This document shows positions 27,858-37,800 of a stretch of DNA of 64,000 bases, piece after piece. Numbering within the stretch: position 1 is the stretch's first letter; each line of letters begins with the position of its first letter. The stretch covers positions 1 through 64,000 of the forward strand of contig JANOBD010000187.1 of assembly GCA_031411495.1 (NCBI GenBank), given 5' to 3'. The stretch comes from JANOBD01 sp031411495 (GTDB lineage: Bacteria > Planctomycetota > Phycisphaerae > Tepidisphaerales > Tepidisphaeraceae). The notes under the pieces are model-generated. The model was not told the origin of the DNA, ran no database searches, and was given only the letters and a program-made list of their open reading frames with translations. A program made the translations under genes and the position numbers.

Positions 27858-28043
27858 CGACCGCCATTGTAGTGAACGGCGGCAGCGCACAAATCAACAA
27901 TCGATGATTCCGCACAAGCGTTTTCCAGGGCAATGTGGCGCATCACCTATTTCGGGCATCCACCGGCCGCAGCCGGTGCGCCGAGCGGGCGTGCCGACTC
28001 CGCTGCCGCACGCCGTCTCGAGGGCGGTCGAAGTTGCGTCCGG

Positions 28044-30527
28044 TCAGCGGCGGAAGCGGCGGCGCGCGAACAAGGACGACACACCCAGCGTCGTCGCGAG
28101 GACTGTTGGCTCGGGCGCGAGCGATTGCGCCAACGCCCAGTCGCTGGCGAACGAGCCGGTGACCGTCTGCCCGTAGTTCTGGGCGACCGCCAACAGGTCA
28201 TCGAAATCGACGTCGCCGTCGTAGTTGCTGTCGCCGTTGTACCAGATGGCACCTGACGTACTGCCGTAGTTCATGGCCAGCGACAAGAGATCATCGAAGT
28301 TCACCACCAGGTCGCAGTTGGTATCGCCGGGCAAGGTCGAGGCAACTACAACCAAGTTGGGATATCTGTCGGACCATCCCAGCACGCGCCCCGGCGGGAG
28401 CACGGAGGCGTGGAACAATCCCGAGCTGAACTTCGGCGTTTGGATGTAGCCCGCGACAAACATGGCTTGGAGGGCGGCTCCCGTCAGCGTGCCGCCGCTG
28501 TTGTTGAAGATCACCGCGCCGCTCTGGAGATCGGCGCCGACGGTTCCGCCCAGGAACGGATTGGGAACCGACGGAAAGCTCAACGTGCCGCCCAGCAAGG
28601 TCATCGGTCCCGCATAACCGTTGGCATTATTGATCGTAAGCGTGCCGCCCAGCACGGTAATCGGCCCCGTGAACGTATTGGCATTGGTCAGCGTAAGTGT
28701 GCCGGTTCCGGCTTTGGTCAGCGCCACGACTTTACCGCCGCTGCCGTCCTGGATCTTGCAGGCAAACACGTTGGTCGCGGTCTGGTTGATGGTGAGTGTG
28801 GTCGTCCCGGCGCCCGGGCTGTTGTCCGTCACGATGGCGGTCGTTTCAGCCGCCCCACTGCTCAGGCCATTGGCAGTGTGGTTAAAGCCATTTAGGTCGA
28901 CGGTGCCGGAGTGGACGATCAGCGCCGCCGGGCCGAGGCCGGCCGCGTGGCTTTGAGTCACCGTGCCGTTGGATACTTCCAGCGTGCGGAAGCTGTTGGT
29001 GCCCGTGAAGGTCGTCTTGCCCGCCCCGTTGACCACAAACGTTCCAATCCCGCTGAGATTGGCCGAAAGCGCGCTGTTATTGCTGTGGCTGTAGATGAGC
29101 CTGTTATTGAACGTGACGTTGCCGGCGAGCGAACCGACAGTCGTGCCGTTGCCGATCTGCACCGTTCCCGGACCCACGAGGGTGGCCGGGCCGGCGGTGG
29201 CGTCGAGCGTGTCGAGGAACGTGAGCGTGTCGGCCGCGTTGGAAACAGTCATCAGCGCGCCCTGGGCATTGAGGACGACCGGAACACCGATCGAAGGCGA
29301 GCCGGTGTAGACATTGATCTGGGCCTGCGCGCCGGCGTTGTCCAGCGAGATCTGGCCGGCGGAGCCCTGGGTCAGACTGATGACGTTTCCATTGTCAGCG
29401 GTGAAACTGAGCAGGCCGACGGTTTGCGTGCCGCTGACGGCGATGGTGTGATTCGCAGTTTGCGGGGTCGGCCCGCCGCCGAGACTGACTAAAACGCCCG
29501 CACCGCTGGGCGAAACCCCGCCCGTCCAGGTCGTATCGGTCCAGTCGCCGTTGCTGTCCGCATTCCAGTAGGCCGTCGTCGCCGGCAGTGCGAAGAGGAA
29601 CTGCTGGGGCGTTCGGGCGACGCCGCTGATGCGGACTTCGTCGATGAGCCCGTTGAATGGCTGGCTCTGACCGTTCTCGGCGCGCAGTTCGTTGCCGATG
29701 GCGAAATCGGTGTTCGTCAATCTCTGGGGAGTGTTGTTGTCGAACGGAAGATTGAATCCGTACGCCTGCGCGACCAGCGCGGCCGACGTTGCGGAGGGAT
29801 CGAGCTTGGTCCAATAGAAGCGGGTGCAATCCGGCGCATACGTGCCCGTGTAGGTCACCGCGACGTGAAAGAAGTCCGTCGTGTTGGGCGCGTTGGGGCC
29901 GGTGGTCGGCAGTACGATCGTGTAACGATCTGCAAGAGGTCCAGGTTCATTCACGAACGAGAGGCGGAACTTGTCCGTGTCCACATTGTGGCCGGAGTTG
30001 TAATCGATTGGTTCGAGGCCGAACGTGAACGCCCTGTCGAGAAAGTAGTCATACGGGGATTCGCCTTCACCCGACATGATCTGCATCGGTGCCGTGCCGG
30101 TGAGGCTGTTGAGTTTGACGATTGCTTCGAAGGTAAACGCGAGGGTCGTAGGATTCAGCAACGCGATGTTGATGTTGTCGGAGCCGCCCGGGCCTGAGAC
30201 GTTCGCCGGCGCGCCCGCGCCCATGTACGCGCCGTTCACGCCGGTCGTCGTGCCGACGTTCAGCGCCGAGCCGAACCCCGGGAACGATGGAGTGTTGAGC
30301 GTGGGCGCCGGCGATCCGCCGAGGTAGTTCACGGCCGCACCGGTTCCGACGGCGTTGGTCGTGTTGCCATCCATGTGCCAGAGCTGGAGCGTGTTCGCAT
30401 CGACCGAATACGGCCCCCGAATCGTCGCCTGTGCGCGCTCGACGGCGCCGACCACGATTCCTGCCGTCACACATAGCCTCAAAAAGGTCCGCCTGGACGA
30501 GATCGCTCGCGTGTAATGCTGCTTCAT
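28044..30527 (-). CDS. secreted LamG/beta-strand-repeat protein with dockerin-like doublet and PEP-CTERM tail
   Basis: 827 residues from ATG 30527, chosen because GGAGG lies eight bases upstream; ATG 30533 is too close to it. The N-terminus has SRRTFLRLCVTAG, a Tat-like signal. A LamG/concanavalin-like domain (NTLQLWHMDGNTTNAVG, then IDEVRISGVARTPQQF) is followed by autotransporter-associated beta-strand repeats (GPITVLGGTLTINNANG). Near the C-terminus are two dockerin-like repeats (GDTNCDLVVNFDDLLSLA and GDSNYDGDVDFDDLLAVA). The tail is APEPTVL, a hydrophobic stretch and RRRFRR, a PEP-CTERM-type sorting signal. Surface location likely; function unknown. Confidence 0.85.
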   Translation of the reverse strand: MKQHYTRAISSRRTFLRLCVTAGIVVGAVERAQATIRGPYSVDANTLQLWHMDGNTTNAVGTGAAVNYLGGSPAPTLNTPSFPGFGSALNVGTTTGVNGAYMGAGAPANVSGPGGSDNINIALLNPTTLAFTFEAIVKLNSLTGTAPMQIMSGEGESPYDYFLDRAFTFGLEPIDYNSGHNVDTDKFRLSFVNEPGPLADRYTIVLPTTGPNAPNTTDFFHVAVTYTGTYAPDCTRFYWTKLDPSATSAALVAQAYGFNLPFDNNTPQRLTNTDFAIGNELRAENGQSQPFNGLIDEVRISGVARTPQQFLFALPATTAYWNADSNGDWTDTTWTGGVSPSGAGVLVSLGGGPTPQTANHTIAVSGTQTVGLLSFTADNGNVISLTQGSAGQISLDNAGAQAQINVYTGSPSIGVPVVLNAQGALMTVSNAADTLTFLDTLDATAGPATLVGPGTVQIGNGTTVGSLAGNVTFNNRLIYSHSNNSALSANLSGIGTFVVNGAGKTTFTGTNSFRTLEVSNGTVTQSHAAGLGPAALIVHSGTVDLNGFNHTANGLSSGAAETTAIVTDNSPGAGTTTLTINQTATNVFACKIQDGSGGKVVALTKAGTGTLTLTNANTFTGPITVLGGTLTINNANGYAGPMTLLGGTLSFPSVPNPFLGGTVGADLQSGAVIFNNSGGTLTGAALQAMFVAGYIQTPKFSSGLFHASVLPPGRVLGWSDRYPNLVVVASTLPGDTNCDLVVNFDDLLSLAMNYGSTSGAIWYNGDSNYDGDVDFDDLLAVAQNYGQTVTGSFASDWALAQSLAPEPTVLATTLGVSSLFARRRFRR

Positions 30528-30856
30528 GTGCATGTCCTCCCCACAGCGAAGATGGGCACTGGGGCCTGAGAGCCGCAGGAGACGGACTCGCCGGTAGGCT
30601 CACCAGATGTTATCGCAACGTGAAACCGGGCATCCCCGGACCCCTTTGGCGAATGGTAACCGAGCAGAGACAAGGGCCTATGTGCACCGTAGGGACTGGC
30701 TCCTATTTAACATGGACAACCGTGGCTTTGCCAGATAACTCCGTCGCACGTCGGCGGGCGCCGTTCGGCCCGGTTGCCGGTTTTTGGCCTGGAAACGCGT
30801 TGCCTTCCCCGGAGATTAATGACTCACCCCCCGATCGACTTGCTAAACTCTCATTC
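30528..30856. promoter_or_regulatory. divergent intergenic region between surface-protein gene and ECF sigma gene
   Basis: About 330 bp between divergent genes, so promoters for both should be here. I see no coding region and no strong palindromic repeat. TTGCTAAACT just before the sigma gene may be part of a -10 region. Confidence 0.35.
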
Positions 30857-31387
30857 ATGTCGGAACCGGCCCTGCAGCCCGAAGACCCCAACGACCTGCT
30901 CAATGCGGTCTACACGCAGATGCGCGCCATCGCCCGGCAACGCCTCGCCAGTGAGTCGCCGGCGCACACGCTCCAGGCCACCGCGCTGGTGCATGAGGCC
31001 TACCTCCGCATGCAGCGGCACCCCTCGATCATGTCGCTGAACCGCTCGGCGTTCCTCGCGGCGGCGGCGGAATCGATGCGGCGCATCCTCGTCGATCACG
31101 CCCGGACCAAGAAGCGCATCAAGCGCGGCTCGGGCGTGAAGCCGACCCTGATGGACGTCGCGCAGCTTGCCGATCAGAACGATCCGGATTTGGTTCTGTC
31201 ACTCGATGAAGCCATCTGTCGCTTGGAGACCGTGGACGCCGCGGCTGCGCAAGTGGTGCGGCTGAGGTTCTTCGGCGGGCTGAGCGTGGAGGAGACGGCG
31301 AAGGTGATGAACGTCTCGGACCGCACGGTAAAACGCGATTGGGCTTTCGCGCGGGCCTGGCTGTTCGAGCAGATGTCCCAGGAATGA
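30857..31387 (+). CDS. ECF-type sigma factor (ECF-STPK group, HAF-like)
   Basis: 176 residues from ATG 30857; the frame is open further upstream but without coding character. It contains the region-2-like segment DLLNAVYTQMRAIARQRLA with LQATALVHEAYLRMQ, and region 4 VRLRFFGGLSVEETAKVMN followed by SDRTVKRDWAFARAWL. This is the sigma-70-like ECF subfamily common in Planctomycetes. No anti-sigma factor is adjacent; the next gene, 268 bp downstream in the same direction, is a Ser/Thr kinase of matching type. The protein would direct RNA polymerase to an unknown regulon. Confidence 0.86.
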   Translation: MSEPALQPEDPNDLLNAVYTQMRAIARQRLASESPAHTLQATALVHEAYLRMQRHPSIMSLNRSAFLAAAAESMRRILVDHARTKKRIKRGSGVKPTLMDVAQLADQNDPDLVLSLDEAICRLETVDAAAAQVVRLRFFGGLSVEETAKVMNVSDRTVKRDWAFARAWLFEQMSQE

Positions 31388-31492
31388 AAGAGAAAACCGC
31401 AATTCGCAGAATCGTCGTCGACGCGCATTCGTATTGATCACATTGATGGGCTTGGGCACCGAACTGGTTTTAATCATTGCGTTTCGCGCGAT

Positions 31493-31567
31493 CGGGAGGG
31501 CGAGCCTCCCGGTGGGCCGCGGACACGTAGTGGCCGATCAAGACTCGGCCGGAGCCTCGCCCTCCCG
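31493..31567. repeat. palindromic repeat element, 17-bp arms
   Basis: Arms 31493-31509 and 31551-31567 (CGGGAGGGCGAGCCTCC type) match as inverted repeats at 16 of 17. Inside is a second hairpin, GGCCGA and TCGGCC at 31532-31550. It fills part of the 268-bp gap between sigma factor and kinase genes and has no coding character. Confidence 0.75.
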
Positions 31568-31655
31568 GAGTGAATCACCTCGAAGCGGAATGCGGACCGT
31601 TTCAAAACAGAGGCGGTCGGAACACAACGCATCGCTCTAGACCAGGAATGAATGA

Positions 31656-34574
31656 ATGTCGCAACCGCCGTCGAATGTCGATCGCCTCAAAGCCCTCCTT
31701 GCCGACGCGATCGAGCTCGCGCCCGACGACCGCGACCGGCTCGTCCAAGAGGTGATGCGTGAGGACAGCACGCTCGGGAGCGACCTCAAGCGCCTGCTCG
31801 CCGCACACGACTCTGCCAGCGAGGGCGCGGGGTTCATGGCGGATCCCACACTCGATCCCTCCCAGTCGATCGTCGATCGCCGGCTCATCGGGCCGTTCAA
31901 GACGCTCAAACTGATCGGCGAAGGCGGCTTCGGCGAGGTGTATCTCGCCGAGCAGAGCGCGCCGATCCGCCGGCAGGTGGCCCTCAAGCTCATCAAGCTG
32001 GGGATGGACAGCAACCAGATCCTGGCGCGTTTTGATGCCGAGCGGCAGGCGCTGGCGATCATGGATCATCCCAACATCGCCAAGGTGTACGACGCGGGTA
32101 CGGACGAGCGCGGGCGGCCGTGGTTCGCGATGGAACTGGTCAACGGCCTGCCGATCAACCAATACGCCGACAAGCACCGCCTGAGCGTGCGCAGCCGGAT
32201 CGAGCTGATGATCCCCGTCTGCCGGGCCGTGCATCACGCGCACCAGAAGGGGGTGATCCATCGCGATCTGAAGCCCGGGAACGTGCTGGTCTCGCAGGGC
32301 GACGGGGCGCCGGTGCCAAAGGTGATCGACTTCGGCGTCGCCAAGGCTCTGGGCAGGCCGCTGACCGACAAGACGATTTTCACCGAGATGCGTTCGCTGG
32401 TGGGCACGCCGGAATACATGAGCCCGGAACAGGCCGACTTCGACGGCGGCCGCGACATCGATACGCGCAGCGACGTCTACAGCCTCGGCGTGTTGTTGTA
32501 CGAGCTGTTAGTCGGTGCGACGCCATTCGACGGACGCGACCTGCGCAGCCGCGCGTTCGGGGAAATCCAGCGGATCCTGCGCGAGGTCGACCCGCCGACG
32601 CCGAGCACGCGGTTTTCCACGCTGCAGACACGCGCCAACGCCGCCGCCACGCGCGACATGGAGCCCGCGCGGCTCTCCTCCACGCTGCGCGGCGAGCTCG
32701 ACTGGATCACCATGAAGTGTCTGGAGAAGGACCGCACGCGGCGGTACGACACGGCCTCGGCACTGGCGGACGAGTTGGGGCGGTTCCTCGAGAACAAGAC
32801 GATCACCGCCGGCCCGCACTCGATGATGTATCGCGCGCGGAAGTTCGCGAAGCGGCATCGGGTGGGCGTGATCGCCGGCAGCCTGATCTCGCTGGCGATT
32901 CTCGCGGGCATCGCGGGAATCGTCTGGGGTTCGATCCAGGCGCGGCGCGAGCGCGACGACGCGATTCGCGCCCGGGAACAGGCCGAGCAGTCCCGCCAGG
33001 CCGCCGAATCCGCCCGCGTCGCCGAGTCGGAAGCCAAGACGATCGCCCAGGAGCATAATCGGTTCCTGCGGGACATGTTCGCGTCGATCGATCCCTCCGC
33101 CGCGCGCGGCAGGGAAATCGCCGTGAAGGAAGTGCTGGACGCGGGCCGCATCCGGATCGATGCCGCGCCGCCATCCAACCCCAACGTCGAGGCGGCACTG
33201 CGCGCGACGTTCGGCGTCGCCTACAGCTCGCTCGGGGACCTGGCCACCGCGAGAAAGCAGCTGGAGCGCGCCCGCGCGCTGGGCGATGCCAGTTCCCAGA
33301 CCCAACTGGCGCTGATCGACGTGATGCGCTATCAGGGCGAGCTCGAACCCGCCATCGCGCTGACGCGGCGCGCGCTCGAGCATCCCGCCGCCGACGCCGA
33401 CGAGTTCTCGCCTTTGTTTCTTCAGATGGCGCTCGCCAACCTGTTCCTGAAGCAGGACAAGCACGATGAAGCGGAGACGATGCTGAAATCGGTTCTGGCG
33501 TCTGCGAGTCAGGTCGCCGCGACCCGGCCGGCGGCGATCAGCCATATCACCGTCGATGCGACCGTCATGCTGGCGGCGATCATGTCCGGCGACGGCCGGT
33601 TTAACGAAGCCGAAACGCTCCTGCGCGGCGCGCTGCAGACCACCCGCGAGCGCGGCGAACTGGATACGCCCGCGGGCATCGAAATCTGCAGCAACCTCGG
33701 CGATCTCTACCGCAGCCTCGGCCGGTTCGAGGAAGCGATCGAACTGCTCAATTCCAGCCGGCAGTCGGCCCTCAAGGTGCTCGGCGCCGACCACCCCGAC
33801 ACACTCTCAACGACCAACAACCTTGCGCTGTCGATGATGACCATGGGCCGGCTGGACGAATCGGAATCGCTATACGACGACCTGATTACCCGTCGGACGC
33901 GGCTTCTGGGACCCGATCACCCACAGACCCTTCTCGCCCGCAGCAATCGAGCCCTCGTCTACCAGCAGCAGAATCGACTCGATTTGGCCGAAAAGGAGTT
34001 CGCCGACCTCTCGCAGCGTTATCCGCGCGCCCTCGGCGTGGATCACTATGACACGATTGTTGCGCTGAACAATTACGCGACCATCCTGCTGAAGCTCAAT
34101 CGCGCGGGCGAGGCCGAGCCGATCTTTCGCGATCTGGTCGAACGCGCCCGCCGAACCCAGGGCGAAAAGAGCCTGCCGTTCGTATCAATCCTGCTGAGGC
34201 TGGCAAACACCCTGAGCATCAAGGGCGATTTCCCCGGTGCCGAGCCGATCTTTGCTCAAGCCTTCGCCGGCGCCGAAGCGATCGGCATCGCCGACCGGCA
34301 AGGTGGCTTCGCGCTGGGGTACGGGTTGTGTCTGGCCGAACTTGGTAAGGCCGAACAGGCGATTTCCGTCCTCACCCGCGCCGACAACGCGATGCGGAGA
34401 ATGCCTGCTCCCGACCCCCTGGGCCTGCGGAAACTCGCCGAGGGCATGGCAAAGGTGCATGCGCAGCTCGGGCACGCGAGCGAAGCCGATCGCTGGCGCG
34501 CGATCTCCCTGTCGCCGACAACGCAGCCGACGACCCTCCCGACAACCCTGCCGTCCACCCAGCCGACGCCCTGA
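31656..34574 (+). CDS. Ser/Thr protein kinase with TPR sensor domain
   Basis: 972 residues. An N-terminal acidic helical segment (about 1-75) precedes the kinase domain: Gly loop IGEGGFGEVYL at 87-97, Lys111, HRD at 202-204 (HRDLKPGN) and DFG at 225-227, then GTPEYMSPEQ. Catalytic residues are complete. A single membrane helix near 405-427 (VGVIAGSLISLAILAGIAGI) is followed by an Arg/Glu/Ala coiled coil, then TPR repeats to about 930 and a Thr/Pro-rich tail. It shares domain order and about the same size with the kinase at 6653-9427, so they are paralogues. Preceded by its ECF sigma gene. Ribosome site AGGAATGA. Confidence 0.93.
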   Translation: MSQPPSNVDRLKALLADAIELAPDDRDRLVQEVMREDSTLGSDLKRLLAAHDSASEGAGFMADPTLDPSQSIVDRRLIGPFKTLKLIGEGGFGEVYLAEQSAPIRRQVALKLIKLGMDSNQILARFDAERQALAIMDHPNIAKVYDAGTDERGRPWFAMELVNGLPINQYADKHRLSVRSRIELMIPVCRAVHHAHQKGVIHRDLKPGNVLVSQGDGAPVPKVIDFGVAKALGRPLTDKTIFTEMRSLVGTPEYMSPEQADFDGGRDIDTRSDVYSLGVLLYELLVGATPFDGRDLRSRAFGEIQRILREVDPPTPSTRFSTLQTRANAAATRDMEPARLSSTLRGELDWITMKCLEKDRTRRYDTASALADELGRFLENKTITAGPHSMMYRARKFAKRHRVGVIAGSLISLAILAGIAGIVWGSIQARRERDDAIRAREQAEQSRQAAESARVAESEAKTIAQEHNRFLRDMFASIDPSAARGREIAVKEVLDAGRIRIDAAPPSNPNVEAALRATFGVAYSSLGDLATARKQLERARALGDASSQTQLALIDVMRYQGELEPAIALTRRALEHPAADADEFSPLFLQMALANLFLKQDKHDEAETMLKSVLASASQVAATRPAAISHITVDATVMLAAIMSGDGRFNEAETLLRGALQTTRERGELDTPAGIEICSNLGDLYRSLGRFEEAIELLNSSRQSALKVLGADHPDTLSTTNNLALSMMTMGRLDESESLYDDLITRRTRLLGPDHPQTLLARSNRALVYQQQNRLDLAEKEFADLSQRYPRALGVDHYDTIVALNNYATILLKLNRAGEAEPIFRDLVERARRTQGEKSLPFVSILLRLANTLSIKGDFPGAEPIFAQAFAGAEAIGIADRQGGFALGYGLCLAELGKAEQAISVLTRADNAMRRMPAPDPLGLRKLAEGMAKVHAQLGHASEADRWRAISLSPTTQPTTLPTTLPSTQPTP

Positions 34575-34811
34575 CATCGAGCGTTAATCCCCTCGCGCCC
34601 AGCAGGAAAGCATCAGAACGCACGAGTTCGGCCCGAATGGAAGGGATTTCACCGCCCCGGCGTCCGAGTCGCCGGAACAAATCCGAAATGCGCGGAGTTT
34701 TCTGACCCCTTGGCGTCCGGCCCATCGCTTGGACTCGCACGGTCGCTCGTGATCAGACCTGTGCTCTTCACGATTCATCTCTGCGACGTGTCCCTTTTCA
34801 GTGAGGCTGCC
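34575..34811. other. intergenic region before the metzincin-like gene
   Basis: 237 bp with no repeat or ORF of note. The open frame of the following gene extends to 34710 but residues before ATG 34812 look non-coding. It probably carries the promoter of the protease gene. Confidence 0.35.
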
Positions 34812-37800
34812 ATGCGTCGTCCTACTTCGCAATTTGACCGTTCTTTCAATCGTTCCTGCACGTTCCAGCCGCTCGAAGATCGCCGAATGCTCTGTTACTC
34901 CGACGGCGGTGTCGCTCAGGATATTGGCAGCCGTGGCCATCCTGCGCCCAGCGCGTCGCAGCTGCTCCAGGATGCGATCGTGCCGGTCGTTCAGGAAGTC
35001 GTCGTCCAGCCGGGCAAGACCGACCCGACCAAGCCCGCGTTTGCCGCGCCGCCGACGCGCGTGCTTCCCAGCGCACTGCAATTCAACAGTCATCCGGGTG
35101 CCCCGGTCTCGCTTTATCTCAATTTCGAGGGCGCGGGCAGCGGGACATTCGCGACCGGCTTCCTCGGTTTCGGCGGGTACGACGTGCCGGCGACCCCGGC
35201 CTACGACATTGATGGCAACCCCGCGCTGTTCTCCACGCCGGAAGCCAACAACATCGAGCGGATGTGGCGGGTCGTGGCGGAGAAGTTCTCTCCGCTGGAC
35301 ATCAACGTGACGACGGTTTATCCCCCGACCATCGGACAATTCAACTTCGCCACCATCGTCGTCGGCGGAAATGGCTCGTGGTACAAAGCCGGTGCCGGCG
35401 GCGTTTCGCAGGAAAACAGCTACAATCCGTACTTCTCCTTCGGGTCCGTCGGCTTTGTCTGGCGCGGACCGACCAATCCCGATTACATGGCCGAGGCCAT
35501 CACCCACGAAGCCGGGCACATGTTCGGCCTGAAGCACAACTCGATTGCCGACTTCTACGGCAACATCACCACCGAATATCGCAGCGGCTGGATCATGGGT
35601 GAGGGCTACGGGGACACGACGCCCGGCCGATGGGACATCCGTCAGACTTCCAGCTACCGCGACGACGGCGATTTGAAAAACTCCGGCCTCCAGGACGACA
35701 TCGATACGATGATCAATGAGTCCCAGCTGCGTCGGCGGGCTGACGACCACTCCAACGCCTACGCGTTCGCCACGCCACTGAGCGTCACCAGCTCCGGCCG
35801 CGCGGGATCGGGCGTCCATGAAATCGAAGGCGACAAGGACTACTTCAGCTTCACCACCACCGGCGGATTCATCTCCATCACCGTCAACCCCGCGCAATTC
35901 CAGGCGATGGACAACCTCACCCTCGAAGTGGTCGGCATCGCCACCGTCAACACCGCCGCTCAGGGCGAAACCTGGACCAGCCAGGGCACCATGGCCGCCG
36001 GCACGTATTACGTCGGCGTCCACAGCCGCGGTCAGATCGGCGACATGGGGACCTACTCGATCGGCGTGACGCTCAACGAAGCGTTCAATAACACGGTGAA
36101 AACCGCGACCCCCGTCGGTCGGTTCGGCGAACTGGGCGGCACGTTCGGGCTCGTCAACCCCATCTATGCGGGGCGCGGCGTGATCGCCGATTTCGTCGGC
36201 AATAGCGACGTGGAAGACTACTACCGCATCCTCACCGACAACGTCACCACGCGCCAGACCGTGTGGCTCTACAACCTGGGCGCCGATGCAGACGTCGAAA
36301 TCATCGCCGACAAAAATCGAAACCTTCAGGTCGACAGCGGCGAAGTGCTCGCCCGCTCGCAGGCCAGCGGCACCACCGGCGAAGCCTTCACCGTCGATCT
36401 CGCACCCAGCACGTTCTACTACATCCACGTTTATCGCTATCAATCCGCAAACACCAACTACAGCCTCGAGCTCCGCGCCGACAGCGCCGGCGAGCAGCCG
36501 CGCAACGCGGGCCTCGCGGCGCGCGGACCCAGCGTGTTCGCCGGCAACCAGTCGTTCTTCGACCAGGTCGACGAGTTCGAACTGCGCGACGTCTACCGCG
36601 TCCGCCCGGACTATCCTGGCTTCCTGGATCTATCCCTCTCGGGCCTGGGCGCCGACGCCGACCTGCGCCTCGCGATCGATTTCAACAACAATGGCGTCAT
36701 CGAGGCCGGCGACACCCTCTACAGCTCGTCGCTGGGCGGAAGCAACAGTGAGCACATCAACCAGATCTCGATCAACCCTGCGTGGAACGCGGTCGGCGGG
36801 TACTACGTCATCGTCGACTACTACGCCGGCAGCGTCACCAACTACCGGCTCGACATCAACCTCGATACCACCACCTCCAACGGCCCGAACAACCTCGTTC
36901 ACCCGTACTCGCGCAGCCTCGGGGATCTGGGCGTAAACAACTATCGTTCGTTCGACGAGTACGTCGGCTCGACCGACACCTTCGACATCTTCGGCATGGT
37001 CGCGCCCGCGGGCCTGCTTTCGATCCGCAGCAGCGGCACCCCTCACTACCGCGACCTGGTCCGTGATGCCAACGGCAACGGCCAGGTCGATGCCGGCGAG
37101 ATCGTCGCCTCCGGCAACAACATCGACTATATCGTCCCCGGCGCGGTGGGAACCTCCGCGAACATGTACCTGCGCGTCCAGCGCGGCGGAGGAGAGTTTC
37201 CGACCGACGGAAACTACCATCAGACCATCGCCAGCCAGTACACGCTGCCGGGCTCTGACGACAGCTTCGGGTCGGCACACGTCGTGGCAATGAGTGCCAC
37301 ACCCGGACACTACGCGGGATATCTGCAGAGCGACGCGTTCGCTGCCCAGTACAACGATCTGGACGACTACTACAGGTTCGATCTGGTCGATGCGCAGCGC
37401 GTGCTCTTCTCGCTGAGCGGCGTCGGATCGCGCAGTGCGGGCGGCCGCGGACTCGGCGACCCACTCGCGGGCCTGCAGATCATTGTCGACGCCAACGGCA
37501 ACGGCCAGCTCGACGACAACGAGCGGATCGCCGGCCAAGGCGTATACAGCCCGCGTCGGTCCGAGTCCATCGAGGCTTCGCTCGACGCCGGCACGTATTT
37601 TGTCCGCGTCTTCGTCGCCCGACCCGAACGCCCTGACGAAACCGGCGGCGCACGGACCAACTACACCCTCGACTACCAACTCGTCGCCCCCGTTGAAGAC
37701 CCCGCGCCCGAAGTGCTCTCCAGTACCTTCTACTACGACACCGCCCCCCAGGGCCTGATCGTCGCCTTCAGCGAAGATGTGTCGGGCACGCTCACCCGGC

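Noticed and set aside
27961..27978. CACCGGC/GCCGGTG hairpin as a terminator
   Set aside because: Only 7 bp and no T run in either direction.
30431..30856. 5' extension of the second ECF sigma gene
   Set aside because: Overlaps the start of the divergent surface-protein gene and lacks coding character.
34584..36443. 619-codon minus-strand ORF
   Set aside because: Antisense to the metzincin-like protease gene; composition biased to Val, Arg, Asp and Gly.
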